Source: Haliotis asinina
Taxonomy: Eukaryota; Mollusca; Gastropoda; Lepetellida; Haliotidae
Length of the DNA stretch: 64,000 nt
Direction of reading: 5' to 3'
Assembly: GCF_037392515.1 (NCBI RefSeq)
Contig: NC_090295.1
Location: 21,840,001-21,904,000 of the forward strand
The notes beneath the pieces were generated by a model. That model was not told the DNA's origin. It saw nothing but the letters and a program-made list of their open reading frames with translations, and made no database searches. Every line of letters begins with the position of its first letter. Position 1 is the first letter of the stretch. The translations under genes were made by a program, and so were the position numbers. Below are positions 1-15,100 of this stretch, piece by piece.

Positions 1-102
1 AATACAAATGCTGTAAATCCTTTGTTGTCAGGAAATATGCAAAAGGTAGAAAATAGTAAGTTTGTCCATGACATTTTTGTAATGGTGCCACCATTCTTGC
101 AG
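1..102 (+). other. 3' end of an upstream intron of the coiled-coil gene
   Basis: The pyrimidine-containing stretch ends in TTGCAG at 102. No coding signal precedes it. Confidence 0.6.
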
Positions 103-3100
103 GAACTCCTGAAGCAGCAGAGCGACACATCCAGGAACAGGTCCACCATTGAGCGCCTGGAGGCCCAACTCGCCACCGAGATCAAACTCAGGACGGACCA
201 TGAGAACAGAAACCAGGCTCTGGACCAGGAGATGACGAAGGTAAGTCCTCAGTGATATGGTCCAGGAACTTTCTTCTCATTTCAGAGATTTCCTAGTTAA
301 AACATGGCACTGTTGATAGAGATATTCTGGAACATTGCTTGTTTTGGCTCAGTTTCAGTCATGACATGGTATTTGAATTACCTTTTAATTGAAGATGTCA
401 AAAGCAAGGAGGTGTGTGCCTCGAAGGGATGGTTCAGAAAGTTTCAGGATTGACCAGACATGCTTTGGTTATATTTTCTGCTGCTGTTAATTTATTTCAA
501 AATGGCTGACATCTGCATAAGTTAACTCATCATTTCAATGTAATTTCCTGGTTTGTTGACAGCAACTGGATGTGTAAGCATACTTTCCGCCTCTCACTCA
601 TGTAATGTCATGCGCTCACGACTGAGATCAGTAATGTCATGCATAATCTACAAAAAGATTTTCAAAATACATTCTGACTTAAAAGACATCATTTAGGCGG
701 CTTCAGTGGTAATAGACTGGTTCACTATTTTTGCTATGCAAAACTACAGTATAGTGATGATGAGCGCAGGCGATCTAGTACAGAAAGCCTAGTCTATTTT
801 CCACTGAAAAAAACACGAAAAACAACACATATGTTTAGACTTCAAAGGGGGCTTTGCCACTCTGTAGACTCCCACCAGGCTCCACCCTGGACCTCGTCAG
901 GATCTGCTGCCTGTGGACCCCAACTTCTCAAACCTTTCTTTAATTTTGGGTTGGAAGCTATTTGTAGGACCTTCAAGTCTTGTAATACTTCAGCGCACAC
1001 ACATTTATCTTTGTTCCACTAGTTTTGGGACAGTGCATAGATTTAGATTTGGTTTTCTATGACCTCTGTTTGACCTTGACCCCTGGCTGATGTGTTCTCC
1101 ATGATTGTCAAGGTGTGGAGCCAGGTCCGGACACTGATGGAGAAGAACGCCAACCTGGAGAACGCAAAGAGGAGTCTGGAGGATGAACTGGAAAGGGTGA
1201 GGAACAATTGATTTCACAGAGGATATTCTTTTAGACTTGTTTTATGTGGTCCACACTCAGTGCTTAACTGGAGGAATCTAAATGTAAAGCATATATCTAT
1301 AATATGCGTAACTTGTTGTGTTCTTTGTGCTCTTGGTCACTTAATATTAGGCGTAAACATTCCCCCTGGATTATGGTTGCCTTTTTCCTGTGGTTACCAC
1401 AGACACAAACAGAAAAAATCAAAAAGAAAAAAATGGGCATTAAGTCACAGTTCCCCTGGTGTATGCCCATCCTCATGGAGTTATCTCCCTTTAGCGAGGA
1501 TGTCAAGTTCCAACGCCTTTTAGTTTGTGGGATTCTGGATTTTCTTCAATGCTCGTGAGATTGAGAGGTAAGTCAAATTAGAGGGTATTTAGGATTCTTG
1601 GTTTAGGGCTGTTACCTCTAAGCTTTCACAGGCCACTAAAACAGAGAGTCCTATAAATCAAAAGTAGGGTCAAATAAGGTATGATACAACAGGATTAATT
1701 GGTGGCATAAAACAGCATTCACTCACCCCTGCTTGCAGAGAAGCAGCAGCTCAAGGCAGGCAGAGAGTGTGTTCGCCCAGACGTCTGCCAGTCAGGAGGC
1801 CACAATGAAATCTCTGTACAACAGAGCAGAGACTGCAGAACTGAAGGTAACCAATCAGATAGCTTGTTACATGCAGCTGTGGCTTTATTGGCTCATGTTG
1901 TAACAATAGCGTTTGAGTGATGTGATATATAACACTTTAATAAACAACAGGATCAAGAAACAATTTTTCATCTTTGTTCCATATTTTCAAAATTTAACTT
2001 ATATTTGTTCTTGAATGTCTTGTGACGGTTTTCCGTATTTTGTATTAATTGTCTAGTTTTTTTCTCTTTCTTCTAAAATGTGTTTTGTTGCATGGTGCAT
2101 TTTTTTTCCACTGCAGATTTTAGATTTTATTTGTGTTGAAATTAAACAATAAATTATCTGTAAATTCAGTTTGTCTTCATTCAGCCATCTTACTGCAATT
2201 GCTTTTTCAAATCAACTTTAAAAACATAATAGTTTCCTTGAAGAAATACAAAAAGTTTTTTTATAATTATTTGAAATGACATTTATTGTCGAATGATATG
2301 ATGATGTAAAGGTAGCCTCTTTGTTAAAGTGGTCGCTTAATCACTCTTCATGGTGAAAACATTGGTTTGAATCCCATTTGGTCATGGATGACTAGGCCTT
2401 GTTGTCATGTGACATCAGATTGCAGAAACTATCTTAAAAAGAAAGCATTGATTCACAGTTTCTGCTCTTTCATTAGTCACAGACAATGGATTCATCAGAC
2501 AAACCCGTAAGAGTCATAATTAACATTCACATAACCTTTTTTAACATTTACAATAAAACGTATTTAACATCTGTGATATTGTCAGTACCAATGTACCAGG
2601 TGTATATAGACTGCAAAGTTACCCAAAATGGTGATCAATATATTGTCCATTATGATTCATGGTTGCATTTAATTCAGTTGGTTTTATGCAAGAGTTGCCT
2701 CCCTTTGGCACCCAGAAACCATGGCTCATGATCATGCTTAAGACCTGGCCCCGATTTCTCGAAACAAACTTAAGTTTTTACTCAAATCTCAAACTTCACA
2801 ATTTGAAACAGCTGAATTTTTAACTCACCTGCATTTTTTTAAAATAAAAATGTTGAAACCACTAAAGAAATCTGTCCACAAAACTCAGATTGTCTACAAA
2901 GTTTGAGTTTAATACCAATTTCTGTCCATTCTGGAAAATGCATGTTTCTGTGTTTTCTCAAATTAGAGCAAAAACTTGAACTTAAGTCAAAACTCAGACT
3001 TAAGTTTGTTTTGAGAAATCAGATACTGGTTTTGTTTCCCCACATAGGTACAAGGTGTAAAACCCATTTCTGGTTCGCCATAATGTGAGTGAGTTTAATT

Positions 3101-6100
3101 TTACGCCCCACTCAGCAATATTCCAGCTATATGGGTGTGGTCTGTAAATAATCTAGTGATTAACACCATGAGCATCAGTCTGCACAATTGGGAACTGATG
3201 ACATGTGCCAACCAAGTCAGCAAGCCTGACCACCCGATCCCATTAGTTGCCTCTTATGACAAGTACTGGTCAAAAGGGAAATAAGACTAACTTGAACAGC
3301 CCTCGTATTTTTCTGAAAGCATAATGAGCTGGCTAGCTATTCTCAAAATGTTTGTAGCCCTACGAACGTCTTAAGCCCATTATTAACACATTTGCTACAA
3401 TCAAATTTAAGAATTCTTAGGGCTATGAACGTTTCGAGAATAAGGGCCTGGACTATAACTATTTTTGTCTGTTTGGAACCACTTATAGCTTTACGGAGAA
3501 ATACACCTGGTACAGAGGAAGAATTGAAAGGTTTCTTGTAGAATTATCTTAAACCTGTCTCAAATTTATCCTTTCTTCTGTAAAGACAGAGCGTCTTCTA
3601 AATGCAGTGATAATATTATTATAGAAAATGATATTTAAACATTAGCTGTTCGTTTACTAACAAGATATTTTACATCACAATAGCTGAAAACACAAATATG
3701 AATTTTTGATCAATGTCCTATTAACAGTTCAAGTATACATGAACAGTAGAATGTGGTGGCTCTTGTAAGAAGTCTTATTAAACATCAAAATGTTTTCTCA
3801 AACAAAGATGGCTACAAATCAGAAGCTTGAGTTTTTGTATCAAACGTCTAATAGTCTGATGTTCACCAAAGTAAATTTGTATATTAATCATATGTCTATT
3901 GATTTTTAAAGCTATTTTTTGTTAAAACTTGTTCAAGTCATGAAAGAGCCGAAATGTTGCTGACATGACATCTTGTGACTGATTTGAAGGCTCATTTCAA
4001 ACAACCTTCTTTGATTGGTTTGTGACATCTTGTAGAAGAAATGGCAATGTACTAGAGTAAAAATGTCCTTGATTGGTATTAAGTCAGTGGCATATATATA
4101 GTAGCAAAGGATATTCTCGTGAGCCTGGAAGTGAGGCAGATCTTATTCTCCAAAACGTTAACTCGACTACTTTCTTCCTCAGGCCAGACCAGTTTAATTT
4201 CTTCTTCTATGGATCTGCCATTAATAGTTTTAAAGAATAAGAAAAGAAAATAATTTTCCCTGCTTGATAAATGAAATCATAATGCACAAGGTACACAAGT
4301 TGGACACTAAAACATTGGTATCTGTCCTCAGAGACTTTAAAGTGGATTATGTAACAAATTTGTGTTAGAAATAAGTTCTAAGCAGTAATTGCAAATACCA
4401 GGATGACTGTGGATGTCAAGACAATAATAAGTCGTTCAACTGTCGTCTGCTCAGAAAAGCATGAAATTTTCAAAACCATGTGCCCCAAGAATTGCTGTGG
4501 GTGAATTTGGGTGAAAACTGACCCAGTAAAAACCAAAAACAGCTGTTTCCTTGTGATCAGGCCCTTTGCTGTTGTTCTACTGGCCTTGGATTTGAATCCC
4601 AGATGCATTCAGGTAATAGTTAGCAATGATCTACTTTCTCATCAGACTGGTCACCTTGGATTGAGTCGTTCTGACCATTCCTCCAACCTTCAGCAGACAG
4701 GCTGTGATGTAAGAAGCATTAGGGATGATATAGTAGCCAGTTAGTCAAAGTGTTTGCAAGTCACGCCAAAGACAGTTTCCTCTGATATCAAGGGGTGGTG
4801 GGTTAGCCCAGTGGTTAAGGTGTTCACTGTTCATGCCAAAGTCTCAGGTTCATTTCCAACATGGGTACAATGTGTGAAACATATTTCTTGAGTGCCATGC
4901 CATAATATTGCTGGAATATTGATTAAAGGGGCATAGAACCATACTCACTCACTTCTCGACACTGACTCACTCAAGTTCCCAGGTGACTCATTAACTTTTG
5001 GAGGTTATCATATTCTTAACCATGTAAATAGTCTGAGATACAAAGATGGGTTTTATGACCCTGTAGAATCAAATTTTAACATCTTTCTACTGACATTTTG
5101 TGGAAATGCTTGTCAACAAGATCATAGTCCTCTTTTCTGGCAAACAATGTGCTTTGAAATATAGTGAAATCAGTTTTTTAAACATGACAGTAGTATCTAA
5201 AAACTAAACTGTTTTTCATCATTACATTCATTAGAATAATTACAACTAAAAAGAGAATTTAACTGCTGCATATTACCTTTAAAAAGTGTGTTGACTGAGA
5301 ATGCTACCATAGTTTGGGTCACTTTGGATCAAGCTGATTTGAAGGATAAGCATATTGATGTAAGTAATTGCAATTATATAGCCTCAAGCACCACAGACTT
5401 GTGAGAAAACATAGGTTAATCCCAATATACTTTGTGTTAATCTGTCTCTGCTAATCCATTCTTGGACATACAGTATATACATGACATAATGCCTCCTTAT
5501 TGCAGAGCTGTGATTGGTCCATTCATACTCTGTGTTCAAAATGTTTGTAACAAGTATGTAATGTTATTTAATAAGATTTGGGACTTTGGGTTTGTCATTT
5601 AGTCACTTTTAGTAGTAGATGACTTGGAGACTAGGCTGGAGATAAAGCACTTCTTTCACATATTAAAAACTCTATTAGAGGTAGGTTAATAAGTTGACAG
5701 TTTTAACAGTAAATTATAGATGTTGATAGCTTGGAAATATATGGGGTTTTTTTGTGTTTGAGTGGTTTATGGATCAACCGAATCACAAATAACTACTCAA
5801 AAATGTACAATTTGATAAAAATCAACATCATGTTTTTTTTAAATCCATTCCATAACTATTCCAAATTGAAAAAAAACCCAACATTGTATTGAAAAAAAAA
5901 ATTGTTAATCTTTCTGTTCAGCAGGTTTTTAAAAAAATGAGTCTGAATATATTGAATTGTTGGTAACTGTCAATCAAGAAACACATCATGTAATGGTTTC
6001 ATTCTTAAATTCACTGGCCGTGTTTTGAACAAAAATCTTCAATTAATTTTATATTATCAACCCAACAGTTCATCAACTAACTCTGTCCAACAAGTCACAA

Positions 6101-9100
6101 AAACAAAGGTCGCAGTATATTTTTAGAATTTAACATCTTTTATTCTGTTACTCAGGCAGTACATTTTGAATAACAAGTTTCCTACACAATTTAATTGACA
6201 CTACAAAGTGGTAATATTGATGGTTAGATTGTGCTTAAAGTATGCATGCTAAAGTTAATAAGTTAACGTGGAACTCATGAAATTTGCACGTCTTCATATC
6301 AAAAACAAATATTTAGACTTTAGTCTGTATTTCAATGTTCGCCTTCTCTCTGTTATCTGTTGGAATCATTTTATGTACTGAGTTTGATTTTGTATATGAA
6401 ACACTTTTTTCTTCATTCCTTTGTTGAGATGCAAGTGCTCTTGAGAATTTGATCAAAGGGAGGCAACTCATTTCCTCCTTAACTTTATATTAAAGGTTAC
6501 AGAACTCTCTCTCCAACCTTTAATTACCAAAGTAAGTAACTGTAGTAATCTCCCTTCTTCCTTTGTCTTCTCAAGCTCAGCTGATGGCACTGATATCTGC
6601 ACAGTCTGTCTAGTTAACACATGTGTTAGATTTCTGTAATTTATTACAGTGGTTTAAGTCAATTAAATGTTTCTGTGTTCAGGACTGGTCATTTATTACA
6701 CTTGGGGGGTGTAGGTAGTTGGGATTGAAGGGATCAGAAGAGGGAGAAGGGTGTAGCTTCCATGGAAAAATTAACTTAAGGTGTCATTGCAAGCACAAAT
6801 ACTACATATGTGTACCCCAGGTATACAGAAATGTACCCACACCAAGATGAGAGTACTGAAACATACCCTCAGATGAGTCCATTCCGCACCATTTTCTTGA
6901 TTCAGACTGTAACTGGTATGAGCTGCATGTTAAAAAAAACGAATTTAAATTGTGTCAATAATTTTGTGATGCATTTTGTATTACTCGTAATCTGATAAAA
7001 GGGAAACCGTAACATGAACCACTTTTGGTTTGGGATTAAGATACATGGCTTGTCAGCCAGTATGGGTACCGAATATGTTTAGTAGCACATTTCTGTATTG
7101 AAATGCATATCAGTATTACTGATGCTGACAATGAGGAAAATAGGGTTTGCTAAAACTGAATTTGGGATTTTTTGTGTTGCTGGGAGGATGGAGGATGGAG
7201 GGAGGTACAGTCCATATACCAATATCACATGAAAACACCCCCATTTAATAAAGGACCAATCCATTGATTAGCTTCAAAGTTTAGATGTTTAAACGAATGA
7301 AACATGAAAAGTAGTTGCATGTTAGCAGGGACCTTTCAAAAGATTATATGTTCCCTGTTAGATAGCATTAATACAGATCATTCTGAAATCACTTTAAGTG
7401 TTCTCTTTGTTTTTGTAGCATTTAGAATTCATGTTTTTATGGAAATGGATAAAGTTTGTTTTAGCTGTAGATTTTTCTGTGTTGTTTGTGACGTTTATTT
7501 TGATTATTTACTGCTGTGTATATTCTGCTATTTTCTGCTTTGCTGCTGTTGAATTGTAGATGTTAGTGTTGATGAGAGCTTAGGTTTGTTTGCTGATTCA
7601 TAAATATAAATGTTTAATGTTTTTATGAACACATTAAAACATAGAACATAATATTCATAATATTCTGTTAATATGTCAGATAAAACAGCTAATACATGCT
7701 TTGACATAAATATCATGTTGTATCATATTGAATATTAGTCATTCAAGTTGATTGTTGGCTACAGTTTTAGCAGCATTTGAATATTTTGCATATAATCATG
7801 TAATTCATGCTTGAGTGAAAGGAACCTGATTGTTTTATACCACTGTACTAATCTGTCAAGCCTTAACCGATTAAAAATAGCAGTATGAAAAAAATCCATT
7901 TAACTGAAAGTTTACATATTGCGTGTTCTCACCCAAACATATTTGGGTTCATTTGGTTCCAGTTTGAGAGTTGATTTTGTGTGCAATCCTCCAAAAATAT
8001 TCCTGATTATTTCATGTTCAGATGGATGTTTACAGGACATTTTGTCCATGACAAGAATCAACCAGTGGCCCAATTGTCAGAGATGGTTTCACTGTGTGTG
8101 AAGCATCCAGGAAATGTATAATAATAGCATATAATTTTAATCTTAACAGTCTATTATAATATGAGGTGGTCCTGTAGCAAGTTTACCAGAGAGTTGCATC
8201 CTTTGGATGGAAGGATCTGCTGATCATGGGTTTGAATCCCAGATTTGCCCTTATTGTTGGTGTGACTGCTCCATGTCCATGCTGAGTGACCTCTGTGTTT
8301 CTGTTAACCAGAGACTTGGGAAAAAGACAGAAAGACTGCTCTATGTGTATTCTTTTCTCACAGAGGTTACTCCTGTCATATCTTCCTATGTAACCTCTGT
8401 TCTAATATGGCTTTTTCATGATGTGAGTGTTCTGGATTCGTGATTGGTTGCAATCAGATTTTGATGTGCAGTCAAAGACACTGTTTCAAAAGTGTTTATT
8501 CACAAAGTCTCTTTAATTTCTGTATGCTTTATGAAAACTAGAAACTCTTCCCCAACACAATGCACAAACATTTCGCCTAGACTGAACCCAGATCAGTGGC
8601 ATGTCCAACCCCCTCGTTGACACTCGACAAGCTAGCCATTAAATGTCTTAAAGGGGCACAGATGGGGAGAGATTCATGTTGTTCGCCAACAGTCTAATTA
8701 TGAAACCAAGCTGCAAGTTGGTCAGCACCTGCTCCCTCGTCTGTGACAGTCACGGGGACTGAGCTACTGTCCATATGGGCAGAATTTCTTCACCCTAAAC
8801 AGTGAGAAGAGAGGATGCCCATAACATGTCATTTGAAACTATCCCAGGTATTCCTTGTCTGATAGTAATAAAGTATCCCAGGAGTGTATTATTATTATTA
8901 TTATTATTCTAATACCTGAATAGTATAGTGACAGATCAAATTTGATCCTATTCCTGTGTTTTTTACCTCGATATTTACCCATGTCATGTAAATATATGAT
9001 GTCTACAGGCATGTAGGAAGCCATTTCTTTTATATAACATGTAAGTCTGATAGATTGCAAAGCTATGTATTCAGATAGTACTGAGGTTTGGTCCAAGTTT

Positions 9101-12100
9101 CTTAGAAAACTCACTTCATTAACTGAAAACTCATGACAGAATATTTCTTGAAGACTGCAGGAAGTGTATGTTCAGGATTTGTCAGTCATCACATTAAAGT
9201 ATCAAGTTTCATCATATTATATGTATCGGCAGTAACAATCTGGACAGAAAATCTGAAAATGATGCTCACCAACTTATTTCGATGATTGTTGGTAATGAAG
9301 CAATCATTAATTTTGAGATGTCAACCAATTTCCAATACTGTACTCTTCAGGAAATGTAGGGGAGTTTCATTTTTTATTATTTATGATTAAAAATATTTAG
9401 GAGATTTATCGGAGTCAATCAATGCTGATAAGATATTATTGAATGTTTTGAGAGTGCATCACCATCTGCACTATGTCACAATCATAGATATTTGGAATAT
9501 AGTCGCTTTTGAAAGGTGATTGGTGTAGGGCATGTAATTGGCATGTATACGATTTTCATTGTAAAACAAACGACTAGAAACAAACACTAACAAATGTGTG
9601 ATGCAAGATGAGTGTCACAGCTAATGTTCTGAGCGATTTCTCGACCTTGAAAAAAGTCAAAATCAAGAATGGGAACCCCATGCACGTGTATGGGGCTACT
9701 GCGTTGTGCACGTGCATATCATGCATTGTGTTTAGGGGTGGTAATGGAGGGAAATGGTGGTGCGTTCATAAGATGTCTGTCCTTGAAATGCTTGTTAACG
9801 TTTACACTTCTTTCCAAATTGAAAGTTCAGGTTCCCTTATCTTTTTTGAGAGTATACCTGTCACACCAGAGACCATGGTTTGATTCTTAAACTGGTACTA
9901 TGTGTGAAACCAATTTCAGGTGTTCTTCCAGTATAGTATTGCTGTAATAATGCTAAAAGGGACATTAAAAACCATGCTTTCTCATTTACTCTATTCTTTC
10001 AAAGTTATGTATTTATTTTAGTTGAATATTAGTAATCTAACACATGTTTATAGCTGAGCTTATCTTTCCCTTCTCATTGTTCTCTGTTTGCACAATTAGT
10101 AACATGCAACATATTTGTAATTGCTTTTTATAATGATGTTTATCCTCGGATTTGTTGACATATATCTTCATTGTTCATTTTAAGAAGAAAAGCTACTCAT
10201 TTAATAATTGATAATTGATTTGAACTGTACATGTCTTTAATGCTCAAGTATATATCGGTGACTTCTTTGAATGATATTATTTAGAAGTTGGAGAGTGATG
10301 TATGTGTGAGCTTGCTGCCCCGTCATCATATCCAGTGACAAGAAGGGAGGTTGCTTGTCTTACAATCCGTTGGTCGGCTGGTACAGATTACATCATTTAT
10401 ACACCAGTGTTAAACAGCTGTAATATCTCTGTGAGCGACATCATATCCAGTGACAAGAAGGGAGGTTGCTTGTCTTACAATCCGTTGGTCGGCTGGTACA
10501 GATTACATCATTTATACACCAGTGTTAAACAGCTGTAATATCTCTGTGAGCGACATCATATCCAGTGACAAGAAGGGAGGTTGCTTGTCTTACAATCCGT
10601 TGGTCGGCTGGTACAGATTACATCATTTATACACCAGTGTTAAACAGCTGTAATATCTCTGTGAGCAACATTAAACAGAAAATCAGGATACATGTTGGTG
10701 ATTCAGGTCTTGACAGCTCTCTTACTTACATGTCTACATCCTGGAAAGGTATATATGGCCTACTGGTCTAATGCATGAATATATGGCCTGCTGGTGTAAT
10801 GCATGATGGTCTAATGCAAAGGTTTGCAGGCCAAAGGCAGAACTTTGTTGGTCTACTGAGGCAATTTGAGTTCACTAGTCTAAGGCTCAAGTTCACTGGT
10901 GTAAGATACTGTAAGTCTGCAGGTCTAAGGCACAAACTGGTTGGTCTAAGACACCACTAGTTTGCTGAACTAAGGGCCACAAGTTCATTGGTATAAGGCT
11001 GTAAGTTCGCTGAACTAAAATTGTTGGTCTGAGGCCTGTGTTTGTTGGTTTGAGGCACAAGTTTGTTGATCTCAGGTTTCTGGTCTGAGGCACAGTAAGT
11101 TCTCACAAGTTATTACTCTCAGGAGCCTTCATCCACTTCTTCATGCAAACTATGATATATAGTATGCTACCTAATAAGTATGGTGGTATGGTAGACTGCC
11201 TGTTAAGGATGTGAAAAAATCTTAAAAACACATCACCCCTCCTCTGTGGGTCTATACATCAGAACTACTGTTCTTTAAGCATTTCTATTGACCATAGCCT
11301 GTCCTCCACCCTAACCTGGAGACATCCAACAATCCATCATCCACTCGACCACCCATGCATCACTCTGTACTGCTCTATCTGGCACTAGATTTGCCTCTAA
11401 GTCCTTTTGCATGTCTTCCCTATGTCTACTCGTACTCCCGCCTATGTCCATCCACTCTGTTGTACTCGACTCCCTTCTAAGGTATCGCCATCTACATTGC
11501 AGGCAGAGAAGCTCCAGAGGGAACTCCAGGACGTATCAGTGAAGATGCACAGCACGGAGCAGAATCTTCTCCAGGCGGAGTCCAACAAGCAAAATGTGCA
11601 GGAGAAAAGTGAACAGATCATCAGCCTCCGCAACCAACTGGAGGGCGAGAAGCTGCAGAGGTGAGTGGAGAACGTGTGCATCTACTAAACGATTTCTCAG
11701 ATGAGCTGATGGTTTTCATTGGTGTAGCATCATTGGAAGTGGGATCACAGAAACCTTCTCCCTCTTGGACCACAACGGCTTTGGCTAAAGGAATGGTTTA
11801 ATGGTTTAAGGTTTAAGGCACATATTACTCAGCTCTAATGAATGGTCTGGATATTAGGGCCCAAATTGCAAACTTGTACTGTTACTCATGATTATATTGC
11901 AGCAATAACCATTTGCAGACCTGACTAGTATTGACCCAGTTATTATGAAATTGCCCTCTAGTTGTCAGAATTGAGCAGACTGCTGCAAATGACAATTGCC
12001 TGCTGATTATTCATCGATGGGCCATTATGAGTTCTGTTGTCAAATCGACTGAGGGATCAAAGTTGATGTCTTGGTTGATTGCAAGTCAACATGTAACAAG

Positions 12101-15100
12101 TGGATGCTCATGATGTCAATCACTGGGTTGTCTGACCTAGACACAATTATAACAGCCCATTTATATTGCCGAGTTTGATGTAAAATATATCAAATAGTAA
12201 AAAATGTGTGTGGAAGTCATAATTCAGTTTTGTCTTGTCAGGACATTGTTGGACCAGACCATGGGTGAGTTGAAGCATCAGGTAGCCATCTTGAAACAGA
12301 GAGAGACAAAGCTGGTGGAGGAGAACAGATCTCTGCAGCACAATATGCTTGACCTTGAATCTCAGCTTGAAGAGCTTCAGGACCGGAGTGACACAGCGTA
12401 TGAAATGGTAAGCTTGTCAGCACAACTTTTAGCTATTCTCACAGTGAATTCACAGTAGTGAATTTCAGGTGTATTTCGTATAGAATTTCCATAGATAACC
12501 GAGTTATAACGTCTTTTTGATGATCATGACCTTGGCCTACAGAGTCACCAAATGTCAGAGGTTGGCAAGAAGACACTCCTGGAACAAATTACCAGACTGC
12601 AAAAGGAAGTGAAGGAACTCCAGTTTGAGCTGCTCTCCTCCAATGAGAAGCGAGGAGTGGCCGAGAAACGCTATGAAGATCGCAAGATGAGAACAAAAGA
12701 AAAGTTGCTTAAAGCAAGGTAATTTGTTTGCTTCCTCACTCTGAAATTGCTCCACAATTATGAATAGTTTGTTTTGTTTCATTTTAACCATAATTTGGTG
12801 CAGGTGTTTGGAAGAGTTGATAGGTAGATATGCTGTTGATTTCTTGTCAGAACAGAGGCACATGCAGTACCTCCTGTTTGTCTTAAATATCCCCTGACAT
12901 CGATAATCTCTGAGGATTTGAGTCAGAATGGGTGAGGTTTCTAACAGGATCCAAATGTAGTGGTTTCTAATACAGGGTTTCCCCTGATTATTGATCTTGG
13001 CTTGTTTGCCCGACACCAATGCTCAAGGAACTCATGATGATTAGTGTCAGTGATTTGATGTGCAAGGTACCGAGCTTGTAATGTGAGGTTGTTAAGATGA
13101 AATGATCTTGTGTGATCACATGTCATCATTGTTCTTGATGTCAATCACTGGAATGTCTGATCCAAGGATATTATGTACAGGTTGTTTTCATATAGGCGGT
13201 ATATTGCTGAATGTGATGTTGAACAACAAAAACAGACTAACATGGAAATCTGATAGTCTGACTCAGTGACTAAACTGATTCTGTGTAATTATGACCCAAT
13301 GGATTATTGCTCATGCTCTTTAGTGACTGGGTTTATCAGATCCAAACTTCATGAGCGAAGTGACAGGCAATGGAGGTAACTCCCGACATGACATGGTGTT
13401 GCAAGAGTGGGTTCTCAGTGTTCTGGATGGGTATAGAATAATTTTGTTTCTTTCAGAGAATTCTATTCTCAAGAAAAAACAAGAATGAATGATCAGATGA
13501 CACGAATGGATGAAGATCTACGAATGACACGAGCAACGTTACGAAAAGAACTGGAATGGAAGGAAAAGATGGACATCAATTATAAGCAGCTGCTGCAAGA
13601 GAAGCGTCACCTTATCACTCAGTAAGTATGACAACAGGTCGACATTCTCAAATGCTCTTGTAGGATAACATGATGTAATTACTGCTCCAGTTACTGATAG
13701 AGCCTGTTTAGTGATTAATATGCATTGATTATTCAGTCTAGGTACTACAGAGTCAGCCATGATTTCATTCCCCCATCACTCCTGCATCATCAATTACTTT
13801 CAGTCATCATTAAAAAGTAGACTGGTACAGTTGTGATAATGTTTTTTTTTGTAAAATTTGGGCCAAAAGTTTGAAGATATTGAATTCAGGTCAGATGATT
13901 TACTTAAAAGGCATTCGCAGCTGATCTTTTATAATGATTTTCTCTTTTTGTTAATGACACCTTTAAACCATTTAAAGTCTTGCTGACTTTACCAGAATGA
14001 TATGCTGATTAAGTAAAATTATGTATTTTTAATTCAAATATAAAGTGAAAAATAAAAAATTGGTAAACATCCTGTATGTTGATATAACGATTGCAATACA
14101 AGCGAACAGTATCACATGCAGCCTGCATTCTTTAATCTTCTACAAAGTGTTAAATTATGTATTAAGTATTACATTTTCATAATTGGTACATGATATATAT
14201 ACATCGAAAAAAGGCCTTAAGTCGGCCCAATCCCTTGTAAAATTTCATCTAAGACCCATTTGTTATTGTTACATACCCTTGTTGAATCTGAAATCGTTTA
14301 TGTAATGACATGCTTTTTTGAATTTCCATGGCAACAGTTTTTCATTTGCATTCTCAGCTTTGTTGTATGTGGTACTGCTGAGTACTTGCAACCATCAGTG
14401 AAATATGAAAGAAAAATGAACTTTCAAACTTGGAAACATTATGATCAGAATTATATCACAGCACATTGTTTCATCATTTCTGGAGACTGATGAGTTTTCT
14501 GCTGTTACAAAATTTTCTTTTCAGAGTCGCATCCCTTTGTTGTACCAGAATCTTATTTTTATTGTACATGATTCTTGGTTTGTCAGCTTGTCGGCACAAG
14601 TGTTTTTACCTAAGTGATAGATGTCTAAAACCTCATTCACTTCTGGTGTTCCTGAAGCTGACATGCTGTTCAAAGAGGCACTAACACACAACTCACTCAT
14701 TCATCCCAAGAGCTTACTCCTGTGATATTAATGTCCGGTTCTATGTTGTGTCCAAGACGTGTACTGTTTGAACAAATCCCTGCAACCTGCTTACACTGCC
14801 CTTGACTTGTTTCTTGGGAATTTTACGGGGAAATGGACCTCCTTGTCTACTTTTTGAAAATATGACTGTTTTCATGTTGTGTTTAATGACAGTCTTGTGC
14901 ATTGCATAAAATATTGCTGTTTAAATAATCTTCTGAAAGGTTGTTATATTTGTATAAGCTGTTAACAGTGTTTTGCTGTAGTTATTGCTGCCTCAGTATT
15001 TCATGGGTTTGTCATCACATTTCTCCATTCCTTGTCAAGGTTGGTGGGGTGGGGTAGTCTAGTTGTCAAAGTATCCAGTCATTGCACTGAAGACTTCAGT

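Larger units (their letters stand above)
1847..11502 (+). other. Large intron of the coiled-coil gene
   Basis: A 9.7-kb intron of AT-rich sequence. Identifiable contents are a tRNA-like patch (2309-2380), inverted-repeat elements (2752-3022, 3337-3448), SINE copies (3086-3268, 4790-4954, 9835-9990), a short ATT run (8888-8909), a 115-bp tandem repeat (10326-10668) and a loose minisatellite (10755-11095). Between these I see no conserved coding exon. Confidence 0.7.

Noticed and set aside
10302-10771. Three overlapping similar frames of about 70 codons
   Set aside because: They are the 115-bp tandem repeat read in successive frames; the period is not divisible by three.
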